Made by a program: the position numbers and the translations under genes | Assembly: GCA_963678705.1 (NCBI GenBank) | Contig: OY783204.1 | Coordinates: 1,860,001-1,924,000 of the forward strand | Length of the DNA stretch: 64,000 nucleotides | Source of the DNA: Panorpa germanica | Lineage: Eukaryota > Arthropoda > Insecta > Mecoptera > Panorpidae | Reading direction: 5' to 3' | Part shown: positions 11,162 to 23,119 of the stretch, one piece after another | Numbering within the stretch: the stretch's first letter is position 1 | Layout: each line of letters opens with the position of its first letter | The notes under the pieces: generated by a model | Database searches by the model: none | What the model saw: the letters and a program-made list of their open reading frames with translations, nothing else | What the model was told of the DNA's origin: nothing

Positions 11162-11479
11162 GAGGATGCAGGACGTGACAGGGACTCACCGACTAATCAA
11201 GTCATGGGCAAGTGAGCGACGGAGTAAAAGGTTACGTTGTGATCTCCGTACTGGGGGTGCTGTGAAGATGTTAGATTTTGAGCTAACTCATAATCAGTAC
11301 CTTGTTAGCCCAGGAATGTTAGGAACTGGGGATCCCTAACATTTATGAAGTCCCATATATGATAACTCGGAATGAACACGGCTTTTGAAATGGACTATCA
11401 AAGGATTTTTGGCCAAGGAGTGCTTCCTTGAAAAATATAGCACAAATTAAAATTTTATTAATGTTAAATACGATTAAAA

Positions 11480-14462
11480 GTGGATCGATACTGTTATCTC
11501 CGCATGAGTTTGAGTTCTAATAATAATATAAATAGTGGAGACCATGGCCCCGGTCTCCTTCGGACGCAAGAGGGGGTTAATGTTGACGACTGTAGCAAGA
11601 TAAAAATATTCATCTCTAACAAGTTTGAAGATATATATTGTCCTATATGTCTGTTAAGAGGTACCAATATGCTGTGAGTAGGACTGCCCGAAGCGAACAG
11701 ACTCTTTACGCTGGATCATCCAACCTATATTCTCGAATACTGGTGTAACAATGGATGCGGGAAGTCGTATAGGACTTACAAAGGAATAATAATACACTTC
11801 ACTCACTGCAAGGGGCCTACTGTGGTTCCTGAAGAAATGTTTAAATGTGATACCTGCAGTATGTCCTTTAAAACACAGAAAGGGTTAAGCCAGCATGCTA
11901 GGCATGCACATCCAGGCTTGCGGAATACGCAACGTCTTGCAGGAGGAATGATCAATCCTGCACCTAATAACAGAACATCAAAGTGGACAGGAGACGAGTT
12001 ACAAGTGTTAATGTCAAACATAGATCGGTTATCTCAAGTTAAAAATATTAATGCCGAACTAGCCAAGTTAATTCCAACTAAGACTGCGAAACAGATTTCC
12101 GACAAACGCAGATTAATTAAAGCAAAGCAAGTAACAACTTTGAATAATACTAATAATGCAAGTACAATAAACATACAAAATGTGACTTTGCGAGAGACTA
12201 TCGTGGGATCGCCGCCTAGAGCGCATCTGGAAAGTCAAGCATGCACATCAACACCAACAAGCCGAGTGAACCGACTTGTAGAGTTCTTCGATAATGCAGA
12301 ACATAATAATACGACTATGACTAATGCAATCCATGGAGCAAGCTCACCGCAATGTGCATGAGTTCATCCACGAAGAAATTGAATGGGTTGGTACAGTAGA
12401 GGCTTTATGGAAAGAGTGGATACTCCCAGCAACAGCGTCACCTAGTATGCTGGTGATAGATCAAAACATTAATGATCTGGTAGGAGTAGGAGCAACAAGG
12501 CTCGACCTACAAGTCTCTGTTAATAAGATAGCAAGCCAGTTCCAGGAATTAATGTTGCCTAACACTGATCAGCCCGTAAATAGTGAAATAACATCTAGAC
12601 GTAGGCGTAAATGTAACAGACATAGGTTAACCGCTCGGAGGGCAAGGAAGGAGCATGTATACGCTACACAGCTGGACATGTTTTATAACTGCCCGAAGAA
12701 GCTAGCAGAAAATATAATAAGCGGTGTTGAGCACAATAATGGTGCATGTTCAAATAACCTAGACCCAAGTAAAATCGAAAGTTTGTACAAAAGCCTGTGG
12801 GGCACAAAAGGAAATACATACTATAAATTTAAGTCTAAGAATTCAATACCTTTAAATGATCTTACTCCGATTGACCCAGAGCTGATAAAATTCCTCATCT
12901 CTCAACTTCGCAAGAAATCTGAGCCCGGTCCTGATAAAATAAAGAGAGAACACATTATAAAAATTGATGGAATTGAAATATTGATTGCCAAGTATTTTAA
13001 TGCGCTGCTTCTGTTAAGGCTCTATCCAGAACAGTGGCTAGGGAACAGGACCATCCTAATACCCAAGAAGGGAGCGGACCCCAGTTTAGAAACGAACTGG
13101 CGTCCCATCACTTTAGCTCCCTTATTAGCTAAGTTATTTGCTAATGCGCTACATGACATGCTAAAATTTCACTTAAAAATCAATACTAAGCAGCGTGGCT
13201 TTACCACCGAGAATAGGTGCTTAAACAATATTGTAATATTTGACGAAGTAATGAGAGAGGCGAAAATACATAATGGAGCGGTAATAACAGTCCTCGACGT
13301 GTCGAAAGCCTTCGACAGCGTGCCACATGAGGCAATTTTTAAGGCGCTGAAACGTCAAGGAGTCTCACAAATTATAATAGATGGAGTAGAAAATATGTAC
13401 AAAGGCGCACACACGAACATTGCGCTCGGTGATTCTAAAATACACATGGATATTCTCAAGGGTGTGAAACAAGGGGATCCCCTATTTCCACTCTTGTTCA
13501 ACACGGTGCTGGACGCAGTGTTTGACGAACTAGAATCAACCGTAGGTTATAATCTCCATAGCGTCAATGTAAAGGCTCTCGCCTTTGCCGACGATATTGT
13601 TTTAGTGGGTAGTAATACTGTGGATGTCCAAGATCAATTAAATATAGCATGTAATACCCTAAATGCACTAGGCCTGAAAATTGCTGCCAAGAAGTCCTCC
13701 TGTTTTATGATCAAATGCCTGCCAGGGAAGACATTCGGAGTAGTAGATCCGGGACTTCTGGATCCTACTAATAATTTGAATATTCCTTTTACCGAATGTA
13801 GTGACGTCTTCAAATATCTAGGCATGTAATTTTCTCCTTGGACCGGTATAAAAGCGGACAAAGTTTGTAATGAAATTATGGCTAGTTTAGAGAGGCTTGG
13901 AAGAACGCGTTTAAACGCTCTCCAGAAATTACATCTCTTGAGAACCTATATACTAAGTCACTTCGTATATAGAATGCTGATAAATCCCCTAACTGACAGT
14001 CAAATGAGGGAAGTTGATCAGGAAATAAGAAAAATGGTTAAACGCTCTTTGCATCTGCCTGATGAAACCTCATCAGGTTTCCTATATTCCTCGGTTAAAG
14101 ATGGTGGTCTAGGAGTGCCGAGGCTTCAACTAAGAAACAATTTTACAGTACTAAAGAATTATGTGAAACTACATAATACCCAAGATAACGTGATTCAAGC
14201 TATAGTGACTAACTCAAGGTTTGTTAATAAAGCGAAGCGCTTAGCCAGCAAGTGCGGTCTGGTATGGCCGTGCTCGATCGAAGAAGTGGAGAAGGCCAAG
14301 CTGGAAGCGAGAAGACGCGAGTACAAAAGATGGTATCACCTTGCTATGCAGAGAGTAGGGGTTAAATGTTTCAGGAACAACTCGATTGTAAATCGCTGGC
14401 TAAAAGACCCGTCTCTGCTTGCACCGAATCGTTTTATCGACGCTGTGAGGCTAAGAATTTAA
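11480..14462 (+). pseudogene. R2-clade retrotransposon ORF, copy 1 (ZF-Myb-RT, endonuclease missing)
   Basis: In order: zinc-finger starts CPICLLRG (about 11640), CNNGCGKSYRTYKG..HFTHC (about 11750) and the C2H2 CDTCSMSFKTQKGLSQHARH (about 11850); a Myb-like stretch with W at KWTGDEL; then RT with RPITLAPLLAKLF, LDVSKAFDSVPH, GVKQGDPLFPLLFN and AFADDIVLVG (the YxDD motif reads FADD). Three fingers plus Myb ahead of RT is the layout of the R2 clade (R2-A-like). Breaks: TGA at 11675-11677, a frameshift near 12330-12360, TAA at 13827-13829. The frame stops at VRLRI, where the restriction-like endonuclease should begin. Only the 5' part through the RT thumb is left, preceded by its leader and a piece of 28S. 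Confidence 0.9.
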
Positions 14463-14779
14463 GAAATGTATTAAATTTTAAATGACGTCATCCACAGGGC
14501 ACTTAGATGAGCTTCTAAAAAGAGTCCCCCACAGCGTCACCAGAAAAAAGAAAACTAAATACAAATTGATTTCGCAAAGAAATGGACTTCAAGGTTGAAA
14601 ATATTCTGAATAGTTTAATGAAGATGATCAAGAACCAACTAAACTATGTGACTTGATTGTATATCCTCTCCGGTCTTATCGTGTACCATTCAATCAAAAG
14701 CTATTCAACCACACGTCGACTGGGATGAAACAAAGGGGTGTTTTAGAGGGTTTAAAATCATGGAGAATGATTACCAGGA
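14463..14779. other. Unassigned stretch between R-element and P-like fragment
   Basis: No reading frame or repeat that I recognise. It might hold the 5' part of the P-like transposase in decayed form. Confidence 0.4.
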
Positions 14780-15110
14780 TGTGAAATTCACAAGACATGT
14801 GCTGGTCTTTATGTTAAGAAACTTGAAGTTAAATTGGAAGCAGCCAGTCTGCTTTTATTATACAAATTCTACCACGACGCCTCTTTTAAAAAATTGTATT
14901 AAGAAAGTAGTTGCAGCAATCATGAAAACTGGTTAGTTTATTTTTACTAATAAATCTTATCATTTTATCATTGATGTAACATATTAACTGGAGTAGTAAC
15001 TATTTCTTTCTTATGCTTAAAGGATTTGCAGTTGTTGCAACTGTATGTCACCAACACGCCACGTATGTCGCCAACAGCTCTGCTATTACAGAACAGAGCT
15101 TATAGAAGAA
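14780..15110 (+). pseudogene. P-element-like transposase fragment with one intron
   Basis: Exon 1 (from about 14780 to 14931) reads VLVFMLRNLKLNWKQPVCFY then LLKNCIKKVVAAIMKTG; intron 14932-15022 is GT-AG; exon 2 continues in phase FAVVATVCHQH. This matches the part of P-element transposases with 'lk..WKQPi.Y.f......lL..li' and 'Gl.vvatVCDqG'. The catalytic aspartate of VCDQG is replaced by histidine here. The frame ends near 15107. Only about 90 codons are left. The P family excises DNA using GTP; this copy cannot. Confidence 0.7.
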
Positions 15111-15119
15111 AGCAGGAAG

Positions 15120-16439
15120 AAAAATATGAATCAGAGAGGTAATAAATTGTGTGTAAACTTGGAGAATTAGTTTTTATGATTTTTGAGATATGTGGATTAA
15201 CAATGGTTAATATAATGTTTACCCATAGGTAAGGAAAATTATTATTTCCTAGTACTTCATTTGTTTCTGATAGTTGGAGTATTGTAAAACACCATGAGTC
15301 CGCGATGTTTGTAAGTCGGATCGGCGATATTTGTCACATTTCTTTGTAACTATCGAATTCATTTTTTTGTGCGGGTCATTGGCTTTAGCAGCTTGTTAAT
15401 GGCCGCCATTTTTTATAACTTGTTAATCCCATATGAAATATAAAATACAGTGAAAGTGAATTTTATTGTGTGTCGAATTATAACCCCCGTAACATTACGG
15501 AAATATTTTTCTTGTGCATCTGGTTAAATTTTTAGGGTACCAGGAGTATGATTTATGTTGAAATTCAGTGAATTAAATAAATATCAAATGGATGCATTAG
15601 TGGACCGGTCGATCGAGCTAGATTGTTTAATGGAGGATTCCGAGAACTAGAATACAGAAGCATGACGTCGTCCATTACCGATATTTTCACACGCTATGAC
15701 CACTTAAAATAACCTGTGAATTGTAATCCAAATTTAAGATAATTATCATACTCATATCATTTAAACAAGCTATCTCATTTTTAATTAACTCAACTTTAAC
15801 GATTAATTTTATTTCAATATATAATTAATGTTGGTCCATGATCGATACTTAAATAATATTCGGGATTAGTTTTTGGAGGTTCCATGTTCGCCACGTTATT
15901 TTACGCTTTTATCATTATAAGGGTTACTACACATTTTCATTTTTTTGCTTAGATATTTTTTGCACGATATTTATTTAAGCATCGATCATTTAACTTGTGA
16001 TTACAGTATTACCATAATATCTAATTGAGATTAATTCTTTATCAAATATTATTGAATTGTTATAATGTTACAAATATGTATTTTGGAATGTTATGAATCA
16101 ACTAATTGTTGCTATATTTTTAGATCATTATTTTGTTATATTAATCAACCGATCAATTTAATATAATTCTGTGTTGAAAACAAATTCTTCGAGTTTTAAT
16201 TTTACTATCATTTAATCTGAATTGCTATCTAATTGAGTAATAATTATATGGGACAATTTGATGGAGTCATAACTATTCAATATTAGTCTTTGCTACAGCC
16301 CCCGATATATTAAGTTTTTTATTTCAGTAACGTTCCCTCTCGCTCCTGTATTTCGATACAGGGTTTTAGTACGTTACAAGGTCATAGATTAGTAAATATG
16401 AGTATATATAACATCTTTAGATGCAAATTTAGAAAACGC
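15120..16439. other. AT-rich stretch without identified gene
   Basis: I see no protein-like frame. A CCTGTATTTCGATACAGG mini-hairpin lies at about 16347. Text near 15470-15560 (ATAACCCCCGTAACATTACG) resembles LTR junction text, but no partner repeat is visible. Confidence 0.4.
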
Positions 16440-16995
16440 ACAATGCTTGCCAATATTAATCTTAGAATACATCTAATGATTGATGGCGATTTCAACTGTG
16501 TTCTGAATCAGAGAGACCACCTTGGGTATCTAACTTCTGTACTGGATTAAACGAACGAAACTGACCGAACACTAACAGATATTCGTTAAGGCTCGTTAAG
16601 AATAAAACTCAAAAGGCTTTACTTCCATTAGGGGCGTGAACACAACTTGAAGATTGTATAGAGTATCCGTCTGCGAAGATTTCAAACTATTCACAAATGT
16701 TTAGTTGGGACCAATGCCATATCTGGCCATCTAGCATTGATATAGCAAATGAAAACTAAAACAAGGTTACCCATTATTTGGCTGCGGATATTGGAAACTG
16801 AATGCTAAATCAATCACAAATGAATCCAAAGAGCATATTAATCTTATAATACAAGCGTTAACAAAACGAGCCTCCCCTCAAGACCGCACCAAATGGTGGA
16901 TTAATGCTTTGAAACCTAAGATCTTACAGCACTACATATGGACGAAAACCAACATTAGCACCATATATGATCCTAAAGCATCTGCACAATTGGCT
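16440..16995 (+). pseudogene. L1/Tx1-type LINE fragment: endonuclease end and linker
   Basis: Short in-frame pieces read MIDGDFNCVLNQRDHLGYL (the endonuclease GGDFNCVL...D motif) and, after stops, GYWKLNAKSITNESKEHINL and KWWINALKPKILQHY, which correspond to the linker between endonuclease and RT in L1/Tx1-like elements. Many stops and shifts are present. The RT part of probably the same element resumes at 19340 after a foreign insertion. Confidence 0.65.
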
Positions 16996-17729
16996 ATTTC
17001 TAATTCGAAGTGATATATGTACCTGTTAGCTATATCCTCCCTATTACACCCATCTTAAGACATTCTGATTTGCCTTTACCTAAATGTGTTTATTGTAGAG
17101 GTCGTCCTTTATTCTTTACACTCCATAACACTTCGCACCAAACAAAACCTTTTCTATCCTACTCAAATACACATTCATAAGTAAGTTCTTTACCTAATCC
17201 AACTGCCTACAAATACATTACATTCCTTACATCCTTTACAAACCTCACATCCCCAACAAAACTATCTTGGAGAAGAATGACTTAACAAATTTTGTCTTTA
17301 GACAAACCGTGTTTCGTCTTTCTTGTTGTAAAGTATTTTGTTGTCCTTAATTTATTATTTCGTTATAATTTTTGTAATTTCATTTTAATAAGTTCTTTAT
17401 TCATCAAATGTTACCCCAATTCGTTTATATTTGCGCCACCAGAGACCTCCTTTATCAAACAGATTACAGCTGGTCACAATCCCTTCTTTTTTTCCTGGCC
17501 TATATAAGTGACTGCGCTGTTATCAGAGCTAGTCTCTTTACTTCTCGCTCTTACTACTTTCTACTTTCTTTGCTACTTTATTACTATCTAATTTATTACT
17601 ATCAATTTATTACCAGCTACTTTGTTATATTAGTCATCGTTATTGTTATTTAAAGTTGTGTAAACTGTTAAAATAAACAAGTGAATTTTTATATTTAATT
17701 TAAGTGAAGATATTTAATTTCCTGTGCTT

Positions 17730-17791
17730 GCCCCTCAAGAATTTTTAACCAAGTGTAGTGCTGAAAAATACGCACGATCTGCTTATTAACA
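17730..17791 (+). repeat. LTR 3'-end repeat, first copy
   Basis: Begins GCCCCTCAAGAATTTTTAAC and ends GATCTGCTTATTAACA. It has the same 62 bp as 18703-18764 with a few mismatches; the leader follows immediately. Confidence 0.85.
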
Positions 17792-18702
17792 TTTGGTCCT
17801 TCGATCGCCGGATCCTGCTTATTAACATTTGATCCGTTCGAGCCGGATTTTGGAGCTGAAAATTAATTCATCCTAAACCAGCGCATCAGTACATAAAGTC
17901 TCACAGAACATCTATCTAACATCAAGTCCTGTATGAATCGGATGCTGGATTTCTAATCAACTTACAATTGATCCAAGACCAGCACTTCATCCTACAAGAT
18001 CTTTTCAGGACAAACTACTATACAAGGTCCTTCGAGTTTTAACACCGTGAAGACTATGAGACATCACAGGAAGTCACAAGTAGAAGGAAAGAAGTCACAA
18101 GTAGAAGAAAAGAAGTCACAACGAAATCAATCGTATACTGAGACGTACGCGTAGAAACCACCTAAGTAATCACCACAGCTGCTGAGTCATCCACACATCA
18201 GGCACAGAGTGGCGACCAATGGTAAAATAATCCTACCTTATTCTTTCATTTATACCATGTCCCGTTTGATATTGCTTCTTTCTTCGATCCAAGTACCTTT
18301 TTTATGATAATTGGTAGATTTTTTGGATCAGCATAAGAGATTGTTAATTTATTGAACAAGACTTAGGTTATTTCACCAAATAACCACATCAACGATAAAT
18401 CTTAGCAGTTACCTTGTAGATTCGAGTAGCGGTTTTCTATTCTTTGCAATCATATATAGCTTATTAAGAATTGATTCGATAGTTCCCATCTCAATCTTAC
18501 CGGTATTGCTTTAGAACATATGATAAAATTTTGTACTGTTCACGTGCACCCCGTGTTTTTTATATAGTCAAAATTTATTTATATAGTTATATTCGTTTTA
18601 TATAAAATCACTTAAACAAAAGGCTTATTATATTATCATCTTTAGTTCTTTGAAAATTGTTAAACATTCCAGATCACCCCTGGCACGCGTTTACAATTGT
18701 TT

Positions 18703-18764
18703 GCCCCTCAAGAATTTTCAACCAAGCGTAGTGCTGAAAAATACGCACGATCTGCTTATTAACA
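18703..18764 (+). repeat. LTR 3'-end repeat, second copy
   Basis: Same 62 bp as 17730-17791 (GCCCCTCAAGAATTTTCAAC ... GATCTGCTTATTAACA), here followed by unrelated sequence. Confidence 0.85.
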
Positions 18765-19339
18765 ATCTAGCACAAACATTTTTCCAAATACCAATATACG
18801 ACATTGAATCAGATATATTAAAATAAACAAGTGTTTTGTTTCTATAAACGGTCCAAACTGATTTGCAACCAGTTAAAAAATACGAGATCACCAACGCGTC
18901 GATTCTTCATCAAGTTTGAACATATATTGTACCATACAAATGGCTAAGGAAAGGAATAAAACTTTAAACTTTTATGAATATGTGTTTAAAAGAAATCATA
19001 CGAATATCCCGTGATGCAGAACGACTTTGATATACAATCAAGAGAAAGTAATAACAAAATTAGCAATTACATGATAAGAGAATAAAGGATTGCCTTAAAT
19101 CGTCAAGAAAATAAATTCGTATATCAAGTAGGTAAGAAATAAAAACAAGAGAAAGGCAGACATATATTAAAATAAAACATGAAGTAGACATGAGTTTCTA
19201 CACAAATATCAGCAGATGTTTCAAGATGTAGCAATTTGACCTTCCGACCTTCATAAGTTTTTAAGTAATAATTCCACCACTATACCAAGAACACAAGCAG
19301 ATAAGAATTCAAATGTAACAATCAACAAAAATGAACAAG

Positions 19340-20093
19340 AATTAAAGACTGCAATTGATCTTCGGGACCGGGTGAATCACCCTATGAGTTTTACCAAATG
19401 TTATTGTATAAAGTAGAAGACGTTTAGAGATTCTCTTTAATGACATGTATGTCGGTAAAATGGATTACGAAAACAATAGACCCCTAACCAATGGTGTTAT
19501 AACATTTATTTCAAAAATCTTCAAGCCAATAAAAGTGAATGACTTCCGGCCTATAACACTAATAAAAACAGATGGACTAAATGGATGTGACCATTTTTAA
19601 CAGATATAATTGGCTTTGGACAAACATGTTCAGAAGAAGGCAAACCTATTATAGAAAATTTATCTATGATAAGAAACATTATCCTAGAACATTTGTTACT
19701 CAAATAGAACTGGTGCAATTGCATCGATTGATATAAAGAAGGCATTTAACAGCATATCACACACCTACTTCAGGGCTGTAATGAAATCATTCAACTTTCC
19801 AAAACAGCTATTGTCATGTCTTAAAAACATTTACCAAGATTCTACATCTAAACTAATTTGAAACGGTCATTTGGCTAAATGCGTTCTTCAAGGATGTTCT
19901 TTATCTATGATACTATTTGTTCTATTGGGATAGAACCTCTCATTAGATTAATTGTGGGAAAAATGCAAGGAATTCAAATTACTGGTGGAAAACTTCAATG
20001 TATGGCCTATGCAAATGACATCACTGTCGGCATACCTGATAACAAGGATCTTCAATCATTATCCACTACTAACTATTTCACAAAGACAACCTG
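19340..20093 (+). pseudogene. L1/Tx1-type LINE fragment: reverse transcriptase
   Basis: Broken frames read SPYEFYQMLLYKVEDV, VITFISKIFKPIKVNDFRPI, then AIASIDIKKAFNSISHTYF, and finally KLQCMAYANDITVGIPDN. These are successive RT blocks (palm entry, 'D.kkAFn..', and YxDD, here YAND). Several stops separate them. It ends abruptly at the start of the second R2-clade copy. With 16440-16995 it probably forms one LINE split by the BEL/Pao-like remnant. Confidence 0.75.
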
Positions 20094-23018
20094 AGCAAGG
20101 TTAAAATATCCTTTTCTGATAAGAATGAGAATTTGTACTGCCCAATATGCTTATTACGTGGCACGAATATGTTATGTGTTTGATTACCAGAGGCCAACAG
20201 GCACCTCACGTTGGAACACTCAACGTTCACCTTAGAATTTATTTGCAATAACGGGTGTCGGAAAGCATACAAAACATATAAAGGGATGATCCAACATCTA
20301 ACGCATTGTAAGGGGCCTGTAGTGGTGCCTGAGGAACAATTCAAATGCGAACACTGCATGATGTCTTTCAAGACTCAACGGGGGCTGAGTCAGCATGCTA
20401 AGCATGCCCATCCCGAGATGCGTAACACGCAGAGGCTAACAGGATCTTGTCCTGTTCCTGCGCAAGCAAATCGACTTTCCAAATGGTCAGACGATGAGGT
20501 CAATACACTAATGGCAAATCTTGAGCGTCTGGCAAACGTCAAGAATATAAACACAGAATTAGCGAAGTTAATTCCAACCAAATCTGCGAAGCAGATTTCA
20601 GATAGAAGAAGACTTATTAAGTCAAAACAGTTAACGTCAGCTGGGACTGTTACAAACTCAAGAATTAACATGCATAACGCAACGATTAGGGAATTAGGTA
20701 GCGTAACGCCGCCAAGAGCTAGCCAGAATAGCCGGCAAGCCTGTACATCAACACCAACCAGCAGGGTTGACCGGCTGATAGAGTTCTTTAACAATATAGA
20801 ATCGCAAAACACCACTGCATGCAATGTATCCTTGTATCACACACAATGTAGCATGAATTTGTACCCGAGGAAATTGAGTGGGTTGGCACCATCGGGTCAC
20901 TGTGGCAAGAGTAGATACTACCAACCAATGCATCAGTAAATATGTTGGCTCTTGACAAGATGATTAATGATCTTGTAGGGATAGGAGCCACGAGACATGA
21001 CCTCAAGGTCTCAGTAGATAGCATTGCGCTCAAATTCCAGGAGCTGCTGTTGACGGTAAAAGTTACGCAAGCGCGTAAGGAGCAAACGTTAAGGAGACGA
21101 CGCAAAGGTCGTAGTAATCGCTACACCAGGCGCAGGGTACGAAGAAAACATATCTATGCAAGACACCTGCCCAAGTAAGTTAGCTGAAAATATTATTAAT
21201 GGCGTAGAACATAGTAGGGGTTCAAGTTCACGTAATTTAAACCCTGACAGGGTAAAGGAACTTTATGAAAGCCTCTGGGGAACCAAAGGCTTCACCAATT
21301 ATAAGTTTAGTACAAAAAATAAGATCACGCTTAGCGATCTAACACCGATAGACCCAGACTGCATAAAATTTTTAATCACACATATCAAGAATAAGTCTGC
21401 ACCAGGTCCCGATCTCGTAAAAAGAGATCATCTTATAAAAATCGAGGGGGTCCATATATTATTGGCAAAATATTTTAATGCTTTAATATTACTGCGATTA
21501 TATCCAACGCAGTGGTTGGAAAATAGGACAATCCTAATTCCAAAAAAAGCAGCTGATCCCAGTTTGGAGACAAACTGGCGACCTATAACAATTGCTCCAA
21601 TTCTAGCCAAATTATTCGCAAACGCAATTCATGATATGATAAAGTACCATCTCAACATTAACCCTAAACAACGTGGCTTCACTACTCAAAATGGGTGTTT
21701 AAACAACATTACAATTTTTGAGGAAATAATCAAAGAGGCCAAACTATCAGCTGGAGTTGTTGTATGGGTTCTGGATGTGTCTAAAGCGTTCGACAGTGTG
21801 CCACATGAAGCTATTTTCAAAGCGCTTAAGCGGCAGGGAGTACCTCCTATATTAATTGCCAGTATAGAGAATATGTATAAGGGAGCGTTCATACATTGCA
21901 TGAACATCTTAAAAGGAGTCAAGCAAGGAGACCCATTGTCTCCACTTCTGTTCAATGCTGTGATTGATTCAGTATTTGATACCCTTGAAAGTACAGAAGG
22001 TTATAAGCTCCATGGCAAGCAAGTAAAGGCATTAGCCTTCGCTGATGACATTATACTCATAGGCAGTTGTGTACAAGATGCCCAAGTACAACTGGATATC
22101 GCCTGCAATACATTAAGTGCACTAGGTCTAAAAATATCAGCCACCAAGTCATCAACGTTCCAATTAAAATGTTTGCCTGGAAAGACTTTTGGTATCGTCG
22201 ACCCTGGTCTATTCGACTCCATAAGTAAATCGAAACTGCCTCACAACGAGTGTAACGATATTTTCAAATAGCTGGGTATGCAGTTTACCCCCTGGGAGAC
22301 ATAAAGGCCGATAAAGTCTTCAAAGACTTAGTTAACAGCACTGACAGGCTCCGCAGGTCGAGTTTAAACGCCCTCCAAAAGATTGATCTATTAAGAACAT
22401 ATATAATCAGTCACTACACTTTTAGAACTTCAATTAGTCCACCGACATCTTCGCAATTACGTGAGATCGACCAAGCTATTCGTAGTATGGTTAAGAATGC
22501 TCTGCATCTACAAGACGAGGTATCGACCGGTTTCCTCTATACTAGAGTGAAAGACGGCGGTCTGGGAGTTCCTAGATTAGCAGTTAGGAACAACTTCACA
22601 GTTTTGCGGAGTTATGTCAAGTTGTACAATACGGATGACGAGGTTTTAAAGGGAGTAACTACTAGTTGCAGATTTAGTAAAACAGGCGAACAAATGTGGG
22701 CTAACGTGGCCGTGTTCACTCGGTGAAGTTGACATGGGTAAACTCGAGGCAAAACGTGAGGAACAGCGTAGATGGTGCTACCTATCGATGCAGGGTGTGG
22801 GAGCTAGTTGCTTAAAAAATAGTTCGATCGCAAACCGTTGGTTGAAAGATCCAACAAAGTTAGCGCCTAATAGGCTTAATGACGCGGTACGGCTGAGAAC
22901 AAATACGTACGGCTGTAAGCTAGTACTTTCAAAGGGAAGAGGGTCACCGGACGTTATGTGCGATGCGTGTAAAATCAAAGTGGAATCTCTGGGGAATATA
23001 CTAGGGCAATGCTACTAA
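20094..23018 (+). pseudogene. R2-clade retrotransposon ORF, copy 2 (ZF-Myb-RT, start of endonuclease)
   Basis: Homologous along its length to 11590-14462. Zinc fingers CPICLLRG, CNNGCRKAYKTYKG and CEHCMMSFKTQRGLSQHAKH; Myb-like KWSDDEVNTL...AKQISDRRRLI; RT blocks RPITIAPILAKLF, LDVSKAFDSVPH, GVKQGDPLSPLLFN and AFADDIILIG. It extends further than copy 1, reaching CDACKIKVESLGNILGQC, the CCHC knuckle that opens the restriction-like endonuclease (histidine replaced by asparagine). Breaks: TGA near 20181, a frameshift near 20860, a TAG near 20911, stops near 22269 and 22300, and further shifts to 22734. No leader is present, and the 5' end joins LINE RT sequence directly, as expected for a 5'-truncated insertion. 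Confidence 0.9.
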
Positions 23019-23040
23019 TATATATATATGTACATATATA

Positions 23041-23115
23041 TGACTTTTTTTCGTACGACTAACGATTTTCAAGAAATACGTGAAAATTACTTCCTTTATT
23101 ACAAATGCACGCGTA
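23041..23115 (+). repeat. Inverted fragment of the hAT-like repeat
   Basis: TTTTTTTCGTACGACTAACG, then ATTTTCAAGAAATACGTG, reads as the reverse complement of 43950-44010 and 49520-49580. It shows that the repeat family also sits beside the second R-element copy. Confidence 0.7.
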
Positions 23116-23119
23116 TCTA

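Larger units (their letters stand above)
10160..11479 (+). other. Structured leader (5' UTR) of R2-clade retrotransposon
   Basis: There is no long ORF, but strong hairpins occur: AATAGGATATG/CATATCCTATT (10202-10228, 11 bp); AAATGTAGGG-TTCG-CCCTACATTT (10496-10519, 10 bp with a UUCG loop); and a 15-bp stem at 10853-10893 with one bulge. A block is repeated about 109 bp apart (10953-11052 and 11066-11161). R2-type leaders are known to form self-cleaving HDV-like ribozymes and protein-binding structures, which fits, but I could not complete an HDV-like fold by hand. Confidence 0.6.
17400..18764 (+). mobile_element. BEL/Pao-like LTR retrotransposon remnant
   Basis: An LTR-like stretch has a TATATAAG promoter box (17501), AATAAA (17672), and an end at about 17791. 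Directly after it comes TTTGGTCCTTCGATCGCCGG, the leader start typical of BEL/Pao elements, partly repeated at 17828. The last 62 bases of the LTR (17730-17791) recur at 18703-18764, so both LTR ends are present. The interior of only about 900 bp has no gag-pol frame, so it is an internally deleted or non-autonomous copy. The left LTR edge is uncertain. Confidence 0.6.

Noticed and set aside
10160..11479. Group I or group II intron in 28S
   Set aside because: The conserved core elements cannot be matched, and the sequence leads directly into an R2-clade ORF, which explains it better.
17292..17653. Hydrophobic small frames of 71 and 81 codons
   Set aside because: They lie in LTR-like sequence and reflect T-rich text; no start context or conservation.
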